A stretch of DNA of 64,000 bases from Enterocloster bolteae. Lineage in GTDB: Bacteria > Bacillota > Clostridia > Lachnospirales > Lachnospiraceae. Location of the stretch: assembly GCF_002234575.2 (NCBI RefSeq), contig NZ_CP022464.2:3844001-3908000 (forward strand), written 5' to 3'. Positions 58,316-64,000 of the stretch are shown here, piece after piece. Positions within the stretch are counted from its first letter, which is position 1. Every line of letters begins with the position of its first letter. The translations under genes were made by a program, and so were the position numbers. The notes beneath the pieces are model-generated. The model was not told where the DNA came from, searched no databases, and saw nothing but the letters and a program-made list of their open reading frames with translations.

Positions 58316-59296
58316 TTATTTTTCACAATCAAACACAAGTCCCCAGGAAGCCCTTATATCATCCATAAGTCTAAGAATGTCCAGTGTGTCCTCTTTCTTA
58401 AGTACATCACTGGAGGACATACCCAGCCGGACGCACCTGTTTACTTCCCGTATCTGATACTCAAAGCCATTTACCTCAAAAGGAAAATCCATGACATATT
58501 CCTCCCCCTTCATGGGACGGATAATCAGCCGTTCTGCCTTCTGGTAATCCGGCAGATAAATGGATCCCCCGGATCCGAACACGGCTGCTTCCCTTGGCAT
58601 ATCCATGCCGATGGAGGCGGTAGCCGCCGCCCTGAAACCGCCCGGATATCGGAGCAGAACCGTGCTGTAATCATCGGTGCCGAATTCATTCAGATGATAC
58701 TCCGATGTAACATGTTCCGGCTGTTTATCTCCCATAACCATGCGCAGAAATCCCAGGTTATAGATGCCCACATCCAGAAGAGCGCCTCCGCCCAGCCCGG
58801 AATCAAACTTGCGCGCCTTCCTTGCCCCTTCAGCCACAAAGCCGAAATCACACCTGGCAAATCCCACCTGGCCGATAACTCCCCCGTTTATCAGCTCCTG
58901 CATCTTTTTCAGGGCCGGAAGATGGCGGATCCAGAAGGCTTCCATGATGAACAGGCCTCTTTCCTCTGCCGCGGCGAAAAGACGTTCCCCTTCCTTTACA
59001 TTGGTGGTAAAGGGCTTCTCACATAACACATGCTTTCCCGCTTCAAGACATGCCATACAGTTCTCATAATGCATGTTGTTGGGAGTCGCCACATAGACCG
59101 CGTCCACCTCCTCGTCTCTGAGAAGCTCCTCATAAGAACCGTATGTCCTGGGAATTCCGTATTTCTTACCGAAAGCCTCCGCCTTCTCCCGGGAACGGGA
59201 ACCGCAGGCCGCCAATCGGTCCTCCCCCTTCATACCGTTTACTGTTTCAGCGAACTTTGCCGCTATGGTGCCGGTTGCCAAGATTGCCCAATTCAT
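58316..59296 (-). CDS. Gfo/Idh/MocA family NAD(P)-dependent oxidoreductase
   Basis: 326 residues from MNWAILATG behind TGGAGG. The Rossmann fold opens 'AILATGTIAAKFAETV', followed by 'YVATPNNMHYENCMACLEAGKHVLCEKP' with the family's Glu-Lys-Pro motif (catalytic Lys). The C-terminal domain has 'GGGALLDVGIYNLGFLRMV' (Asp-x-Gly-x-Tyr pattern). It oxidises or reduces a sugar, inositol or dihydrodiol. No sugar genes are adjacent, so the substrate is unknown. Confidence 0.92.
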   Translation of the reverse strand: MNWAILATGTIAAKFAETVNGMKGEDRLAACGSRSREKAEAFGKKYGIPRTYGSYEELLRDEEVDAVYVATPNNMHYENCMACLEAGKHVLCEKPFTTNVKEGERLFAAAEERGLFIMEAFWIRHLPALKKMQELINGGVIGQVGFARCDFGFVAEGARKARKFDSGLGGGALLDVGIYNLGFLRMVMGDKQPEHVTSEYHLNEFGTDDYSTVLLRYPGGFRAAATASIGMDMPREAAVFGSGGSIYLPDYQKAERLIIRPMKGEEYVMDFPFEVNGFEYQIREVNRCVRLGMSSSDVLKKEDTLDILRLMDDIRASWGLVFDCEK

Positions 59297-59371
59297 ATAA
59301 GATGCCTCCAACTGTTTTATTTACTCAAAATTTTCAATCAAATATACCCGCAGGCGAGTCCGATACAATAT

Positions 59372-61321
59372 TTAACGCTTCATCTTATGCTTTTTCCTGT
59401 ACATGTAAGTGTCCGCCCTGGCCAGCGTGCTTTCCAGGCTCACATCCTTACCCGGGTCAAAGAAGGCATAGCCTGCCGCAATGCCCGCCGGAAATACATT
59501 CCCGTCGCTGTAAGCCTTCACAGCCCTCTCCATGGCCAGAATTCCACGGGTCACCTGCTCCTGTCCCAAACCGTCTAACTGGACCACAAACTCATCCCCT
59601 CCAATGCGGAACAGGGGCGCCCCCGGAAACGCTTCCCGTATAATGTCAGCGGACCTGCGGATGTATTCGTCCCCCTTGTCATGGCCGAAGCGGTCATTGA
59701 CCCCCTTGAGGTCATTGAGATCGCACATCAGGAAACCGCTTCCCGGTATCTCCTGCGGATGGCTGTTCTTGTGCTGCAGCATGTGTTCATATGCCAGCCT
59801 GTTTCCGACACCCGTAAGTCCGTCCCTGTCACGTTCCACCTTAAGCGCCTTTGTTTCAAGGATTTCATCCGTCACATCCTCCACCACACAGCGGATGGGA
59901 TGTACTGCTGTTTTGCATGTTATTTTAATCCACCGGGTTCCTTCCGCGGTATCCATCTTTATCACACCGGGACCTCCGTCCCGGTGTGAGGCAAGGCTCT
60001 TTAGGAAACGTATGAATTCATCCTTATCCCGGGAAAACAGGTGCTCCTGCTCCTTTGTAAGCCTTAAAAGCCTGGGTATCTGGCTGGTCATAAGCACCTT
60101 GGAGGAACGCCCTGATATCTCAAAGGCTCCCACAGGAAGTTCCGACAATTCTATGAGCTTGGCATGCCTGGCAAACCACTGGCTGGTAAACACAGCTATG
60201 ATAAGACCGGCTGCCAGGGAAAGAACCAGGGAATACTCCAGTATCTGACCGATTCTGCGCGGAAACTGCAAGAGCACCGGCTCCTCCATAAGTCCGATCA
60301 GGTACCACTCATCCCCTTCAAACGGGGTATTGTGGTAGTACATCCCCATCTGGTTCACGCAGGCGTTAATCTTCCGGCCGGTCCGGTCCGTGTTCAGCAG
60401 GGTATATATGGAATTTTCCTTGTCCTTAAGCTCCATCTCAAACTTGCGGTCCTGCCCGGCCAGCTGTCTCTGGAGGGCGCCGTAAGTAACCGCTGTCTCT
60501 TTCTTCTCCCGCTCCGACCGGTATCCGATGACATAACCGTAGGAGTCCCCTGTCTGAAGTTCAGAGGCAGGAAGGAACCGGTACAGATAGCTCACGGATA
60601 TCTCCACGCCAAAGACAGCCAGCACCCTGCCGTCCTGGCCGAACAGTGGCACGGAATAGGTAATCACATCCTCATCTCCCTCGTTTACCTGAAAAGGGGG
60701 ACTCCAGTATCCCAGCCATTTAGAGCGCCCGTTTTCCGCTGCCGCGCTCCAGGGCTTTTGGAAAAAATCGCGGTTTTCTTCATTGACCTCCAACCGGAAG
60801 TTCCAGTTAGCCGTGGTGGAAATTTTCATCTTTTCGGCTACATTCCATGGGCCGATGAGCATATACAGATTTTCATTCTGGCTGCTGTTGCGGTCCGGAT
60901 TATTATTCCTGAAATACAGGGCGGCCAGGGAACCGTCCGTCTCCCCCTCGTCCGGCAGTATCAGGAACACGCCGGTGGTCTTTGTGTCGTACAGGGCATC
61001 CAGGACCTCAGGCGCCAGCGCCTCCAGCATGCGGTCCGGCTGTCCCTGATATTCCAGCCCGTCCGGACTGTCAAAATACCGGCTTATGGTATCCGTATGA
61101 TGGCTGAAATTAGTCCAGACATTCTTCATCTGGTTCTCCAGATTATTCCTGCGGCCCTTTACCTTTTCCGCAAATATGCGGTACTGGTTGGCCTCTGCCT
61201 GTTCCATCACTCCCCCTGCCACCATAAAGGACACCAGAAGCACGCTTTGCAGTACCAATGATACCACAAATGCTATGGTCAGCTTAAATGCTATGGATTT
61301 ACTTCTGAATTTTCTGTCCAT
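59372..61321 (-). CDS. Membrane diguanylate cyclase with extracytoplasmic Cache sensor
   Basis: 649 residues. One membrane helix at about 12-35 and a second at about 360-380 enclose a large extracytoplasmic dCache-like domain. A PAS-like region follows at about 400-480, and then the GGDEF domain from about 500. The active-site motif is intact (RIGGDEF, 574-578) with 'DLNDLKGVNDRFGHDKGD' upstream. The RxxD inhibitory site is absent. It makes cyclic-di-GMP from GTP. Its start lies 23 bases inside the end of the solute-binding lipoprotein gene, so the two are coupled and the lipoprotein may be the ligand sensor. Confidence 0.93.
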   Translation of the reverse strand: MDRKFRSKSIAFKLTIAFVVSLVLQSVLLVSFMVAGGVMEQAEANQYRIFAEKVKGRRNNLENQMKNVWTNFSHHTDTISRYFDSPDGLEYQGQPDRMLEALAPEVLDALYDTKTTGVFLILPDEGETDGSLAALYFRNNNPDRNSSQNENLYMLIGPWNVAEKMKISTTANWNFRLEVNEENRDFFQKPWSAAAENGRSKWLGYWSPPFQVNEGDEDVITYSVPLFGQDGRVLAVFGVEISVSYLYRFLPASELQTGDSYGYVIGYRSEREKKETAVTYGALQRQLAGQDRKFEMELKDKENSIYTLLNTDRTGRKINACVNQMGMYYHNTPFEGDEWYLIGLMEEPVLLQFPRRIGQILEYSLVLSLAAGLIIAVFTSQWFARHAKLIELSELPVGAFEISGRSSKVLMTSQIPRLLRLTKEQEHLFSRDKDEFIRFLKSLASHRDGGPGVIKMDTAEGTRWIKITCKTAVHPIRCVVEDVTDEILETKALKVERDRDGLTGVGNRLAYEHMLQHKNSHPQEIPGSGFLMCDLNDLKGVNDRFGHDKGDEYIRRSADIIREAFPGAPLFRIGGDEFVVQLDGLGQEQVTRGILAMERAVKAYSDGNVFPAGIAAGYAFFDPGKDVSLESTLARADTYMYRKKHKMKR

Positions 61322-62738
61322 CTGTCTTACCAGCCATTTCTTTTAGGAGTGTTTCATACCAACGGTCAAAATGCTCCTCGTCCAGCAGTTCTCTTTCCAC
61401 CGACTCCCTGCTCTCACCTTTTTCCATCCTCTGCTTCAGAGTTTCCAAATCCACATTCACACAGTTCTCCAGGGATGAAGAAAATATCTGGTCCATATCA
61501 TAAGATCCCAGAAAGGTCTCCCGGACATATACATTGTGGTTTTTCAGGGCATTAAGGGAGGTCCGGATGCTCTGCTCCACTGCCTGGACATTGTCCCGGC
61601 TTTCCACATGGGACACCAGATCTGATACGGATTCCAGAGCCTTCTCCTGCACAGGCAGATATCCCGTGGCCACTGCAAAGCGTATATTCTGCTCCGGCTG
61701 TGTGAACCATTTAAGGAACCGGACCGCGGCCTGCTGGTGGCTCTCATCTGAGGCAAACACCGCCATGTTGGCCCCTCTCTGTCCCATATAAGGCGTACCA
61801 TCCTGAAAAACAGGATAGGCATAGCTTTGGCAGGAAATGGGATGGGACTGTTTTTCATCCTCAATCACCAACTGCGGAAAGAAGCCTGCGCCTGCCGAGG
61901 AGCCGATATAGGCCATCAGCCTTCCGCTTTTAATGCCGTCCTGGTTGTAGGTTCTGCTCTCGTACCAGCCCTTTATATGGGGTACATAGTATGCGTCCCA
62001 TACCCTTCTGGCCGTGTCCCTGGAATAATTGAATTCAGGCCCATCCTGCGTCCAGCGGATACCCTCTCCCAGCTGGGCGGCCGACAGTGCGGCAAAATCA
62101 TTGAATGCGTTCATACCCAGGAACGGACTGCCCCCGGACCATTCATAATACATGCCCGCCGCCTGAGCCAGACCCTCCCAGGTCTTAAGCATCTCCTTGT
62201 CCGCGCCTGTTTCCCCTGCAAATGTCTCCCAATCCGTTTCATTGAGATAGAGAATCTCCGTGGATTTTGCCACCGGAATCATCCGGTGAATGCCGTCTCC
62301 TTCCCAGACTCCCTCCTTCAGGAATTCGGACCGGTAAGCATCCAGTTCTTCCTCGGTAAAATAGTCATCCAGATGAACCAGAGGCACGATCCCGTCCAGC
62401 CTGTACGCGCTGTCCGGGTAGGATGAAAATATATCCGGCAGCGGGTCTGAGCCTATAACATGGCTGGCGGATGCGTACAGCACATCATCCAGCTCATTGC
62501 TGGAGCCGTATCCCACCGGTTCCACTATAATTCCCTGCTCCATACCCACAGTCTCGTTAAATTCCATCACCAGGTCGTCAAAGGCGCCCTTGGCCACCGC
62601 GTTATAGGAATGCCAGAGCACTACCACCACGGGTTTTTCATTTTCTTCCTTTTTTCCATCTCCGGCCATACAGCCGCCAAGCCCCAAAGCAGCGGCCATG
62701 ACAGCCGCCAGCATAAATACATATAATCTGCGATTCAT
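61299..62738 (-). CDS. Extracellular solute-binding lipoprotein (family 1) paired with a diguanylate cyclase
   Basis: 479 residues behind GGGGAGG. Lipoprotein signal with LGGC lipobox (Cys23). The mature protein is a family 1 binding protein: 'VVVLWHSYNAVAKGAFDDLV', 'MIPVAKSTEILYLNETDWE' and 'AAVRFLKWFTQPEQNIRFAVATGYLPVQ', all ABC sugar-binding features. No permease or ATPase follows. Instead the stop overlaps the start of the diguanylate cyclase gene, suggesting that it presents its ligand to the Cache domain rather than to a transporter. Ligand unknown. Confidence 0.9.
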   Translation of the reverse strand: MNRRLYVFMLAAVMAAALGLGGCMAGDGKKEENEKPVVVVLWHSYNAVAKGAFDDLVMEFNETVGMEQGIIVEPVGYGSSNELDDVLYASASHVIGSDPLPDIFSSYPDSAYRLDGIVPLVHLDDYFTEEELDAYRSEFLKEGVWEGDGIHRMIPVAKSTEILYLNETDWETFAGETGADKEMLKTWEGLAQAAGMYYEWSGGSPFLGMNAFNDFAALSAAQLGEGIRWTQDGPEFNYSRDTARRVWDAYYVPHIKGWYESRTYNQDGIKSGRLMAYIGSSAGAGFFPQLVIEDEKQSHPISCQSYAYPVFQDGTPYMGQRGANMAVFASDESHQQAAVRFLKWFTQPEQNIRFAVATGYLPVQEKALESVSDLVSHVESRDNVQAVEQSIRTSLNALKNHNVYVRETFLGSYDMDQIFSSSLENCVNVDLETLKQRMEKGESRESVERELLDEEHFDRWYETLLKEMAGKTDGQKIQK

Positions 62739-62812
62739 AATGAATTACCTCCCCGTGCAGTCCCCCCATGGCAGGCACAGATGCCGCCATTCTCCAAACA
62801 CGTTACATCTTA

Positions 62813-62842
62813 AGTATAACACGCGGCACGGCCTGCTGTCTA
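62813..62842 (-). promoter_or_regulatory. Promoter of the lipoprotein-cyclase operon
   Basis: Minus-strand TAGACA (62837-62842), 18-base spacer, TATACT (62813-62818), about 75 bases before the start codon. Confidence 0.5.
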
Positions 62843-63079
62843 TTCTGGATGTATGATAACAGAACCTGAGCCGCCCCTGGTTCCGGGTATATCGGGATTC
62901 CCAGCTCTTTAACCTTTGAATCCAGGGTCTTTACCAGCATAGGACCGGAGGCTGATGTTTTATTTTATTATGGAATTTCTGAATATGCAAGAAAAATATG
63001 GCGGGAATATCCGCAGAAAAGATTGGTCTGAGTCAGAAAGAAAATGGAGAAGGCGAGCGGTATGAAACAGAATCCGCCG

Positions 63080-63116
63080 AAAGAAAAAGACAGGACCCCC
63101 ATGGCCCTGCCCTGTT
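63080..63116 (-). terminator. Weak terminator of the DUF378 gene
   Basis: Stem ACAGG/CCTGT around a G/C-rich loop, followed on the minus strand by CTTTTTCTTT, directly after the stop at 63121. Confidence 0.45.
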
Positions 63117-63120
63117 CTTT

Positions 63121-63327
63121 TTATGCCTCTCTGCCTGAATGTGAGTAAAATGTAATCAGATACAGGCCACACAATCCCACCAGCGCATAGATTATCCTGG
63201 TTACCCATGAGGCTGTTCCGAAAATCCATGAAACCAGGTTGAAATTAAAGAATCCTACCAGCCCCCAGTTCACTGCCCCAATCAGGGCGATTGTAAGAGC
63301 GGTATAATCCAATGCCTTATTACCCAT
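63121..63327 (-). CDS. DUF378 family small membrane protein
   Basis: 68 residues with AAGGAGG upstream. Two membrane helices and the family signature 'DYTALTIALIGAVNWGLVGFF' (Gly-Ala-x-Asn-Trp-Gly). 'RIIYALVGLCGLYLI' forms the second helix. Function unknown. A sigmaG-type promoter at 63400-63429 suggests that it is made in the forespore. Confidence 0.88.
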   Translation of the reverse strand: MGNKALDYTALTIALIGAVNWGLVGFFNFNLVSWIFGTASWVTRIIYALVGLCGLYLITFYSHSGREA

Positions 63328-63399
63328 CGCATGCTACCTCCTTGTCATGAGCATTTTGCGCCTGTTTTCCAGGCACTTATGCAGCTTACTATACGCTGG

Positions 63400-63429
63400 T
63401 AGTATGTACCGTTTTGTGGAATTCCATAC
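63400..63429 (-). promoter_or_regulatory. SigmaG-type promoter of the DUF378 gene
   Basis: On the minus strand GTATG (63425-63429), 18-base spacer, CATACTA (63400-63406), an exact fit to GHATR-N18-CATNHTA. The bases CGGTA directly before CATACTA also occur in the promoter of the spoVAF-like gene. Confidence 0.6.
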
Positions 63430-63485
63430 ATTTTTTGCTGTTTTTCATGATTGATGTTTCAATCCGATGACGGCGCTTCTGCCGG

Positions 63486-64000
63486 TCAGTCCTGCTTGTC
63501 CTCCGCGGCAGCCTCTTTCATCTGCCGGATTACCTCTTCCGGAAGTATATCATACAGACGGTTCCGTTTAAGACCGGGCTGTTCCAGATATTCTTCCCTC
63601 AGCATACCGTTAACCCGGTCCAGCTCCTCCTTTAGTTCCCTGGCTGAGATAAGACGGCATCCCTGGCCCAGGATGATGACCTGCTCCACTCCGTCGGAGG
63701 TGGCCACGGACACATCGAACCTGCGGGCATTTTCATGGGCGAACTTCTCGATATACTGGTCCGCTGTCTCAGCCTCCTTTGTGTAGACCACCTGGATATT
63801 GTGGTATTCAGAAACCTCTGTGGCATGTCCCGTCACCCGGTAGGCGTCAAAAACAACCATAAGACAGCACTTGCGTATGGCCTGATAGTTGCAGAGCAGA
63901 TCCATAAGCCTGCCTCTGGCTCCGTCCATATTGTCCTGTGCCAGCTCCCTCAGCTCCTCCCAGGCAAAAATAATATTATAGCCGTCCACCAGAAGATATT
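63486..64000 (-). CDS. NYN domain at the C-terminus of a larger protein, cut by the window edge
   Basis: About 171 C-terminal residues are present and the frame is open to the right edge ('YLLVDGYNIIFAWEEL'). The GTG in 'VDGYN' is internal, not a start. It is an NYN/YacP-type RNase domain: the 'DGYN' Asp, 'VVFDAYRV' Asp, 'KEAETADQYIEK' and 'VATSDGVEQ' Asp are the conserved acidic residues. In Lachnospiraceae this version is often the C-terminal part of a TetM-like ribosomal protection GTPase, so the missing upstream part may be such a GTPase; this is inference. A stand-alone NYN protein is the alternative. Confidence 0.82.
   Translation of the reverse strand, partial: YLLVDGYNIIFAWEELRELAQDNMDGARGRLMDLLCNYQAIRKCCLMVVFDAYRVTGHATEVSEYHNIQVVYTKEAETADQYIEKFAHENARRFDVSVATSDGVEQVIILGQGCRLISARELKEELDRVNGMLREEYLEQPGLKRNRLYDILPEEVIRQMKEAAAEDKQD

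Larger units (their letters stand above)
62739..63120. other. Spacer without a convincing gene
   Basis: 382 bases. It holds the promoter of the lipoprotein-cyclase operon and the DUF378 terminator. A 45-codon open frame on the minus strand (62803-62940) has no ribosome site. Confidence 0.6.

Noticed and set aside
60164..61261. 365-codon plus-strand open frame
   Set aside because: Antisense to the diguanylate cyclase gene.
62803..62940. 45-codon minus-strand open frame (MLVKTLDSKVKELGIPIYP...) that might be a gene remnant
   Set aside because: No ribosome site, and the promoter of the lipoprotein-cyclase operon lies inside it. The resemblance to any family is too weak to support a pseudogene call.
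1..64000. tRNA, rRNA, T-box or common riboswitch
   Set aside because: Spacers were read for cloverleaf landmarks and known leader motifs and none was convincing. A covariance-model scan would be decisive.

Overview
The window looks like chromosomal DNA from a spore-forming, gut-type Lachnospiraceae bacterium, most likely the Enterocloster (former Clostridium bolteae/clostridioforme) group. This is an inference from gene content: a GerA/SpoVAF-like germination gene, DUF5721-like, DUF1576 and NYN-domain proteins, aconitase-type 'hydratases', an OPT transporter with a PqqD-like partner, strong AGGAGG ribosome sites and moderate G+C. I see no rRNA, tRNA, CRISPR array, phage or intact insertion sequence. 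Most genes lie on the minus strand.

Layout. 1-9.4 kb: 5' part of a DegV gene, a secreted wall-binding-repeat protein, htpG behind a perfect CIRCE operator, an orphan Imm17-like pair, a TetR regulator, three small membrane proteins and two GNAT acetyltransferases. 9.4-13.9 kb: a second secreted repeat protein, a paralogue of the primary sigma factor with a DUF5721-like partner, an ASCH protein, a lipoprotein and a repeat-rich spacer. 13.9-27 kb: gltD-gltB, an HPr-family protein, queH, the primary sigma factor, and an argF-membrane protein-birA-mutY-lipid kinase run. 27-34.3 kb: nadE, an RNA 2'-O-methyltransferase, a short NfeD-like protein and a patatin-like lipase, then tcdA, Rrf2-YitT and a superoxide reductase. 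34.3-39.3 kb: a predicted small RNA unit, a spoVAF-like gene behind a sigmaG-type promoter, an Rpn nuclease and an OppA-like lipoprotein. 39.4-46.2 kb: MarR with a heterodimeric ABC exporter, azlCD and DUF1576. 46.3-55.4 kb: a sigma54-controlled catabolic locus. 55.6-64 kb: PqqD-OPT, a Gfo/Idh/MocA oxidoreductase, a solute-binding lipoprotein overlapping a diguanylate cyclase, DUF378 and a truncated NYN-domain gene.

How the genes work together. The most system-like region is 46.3-55.4 kb. A PrpR-type sigma54 activator lies between two paralogous aconitase-like hydratases, each preceded by a -24/-12 promoter with the exact GG-N10-GC spacing. The first hydratase is followed by a racemase-fold enzyme that has lost the usual alanine racemase Tyr and Arg, and by a dicarboxylate/amino-acid symporter. 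This suggests uptake and breakdown of an unidentified amino- or hydroxy-dicarboxylate. Other points of interest are two RpoD-type sigma factors within 12 kb, an unannotated promoter-to-terminator RNA unit at 34.43-34.59 kb, and two genes with matching sigmaG-type promoters.
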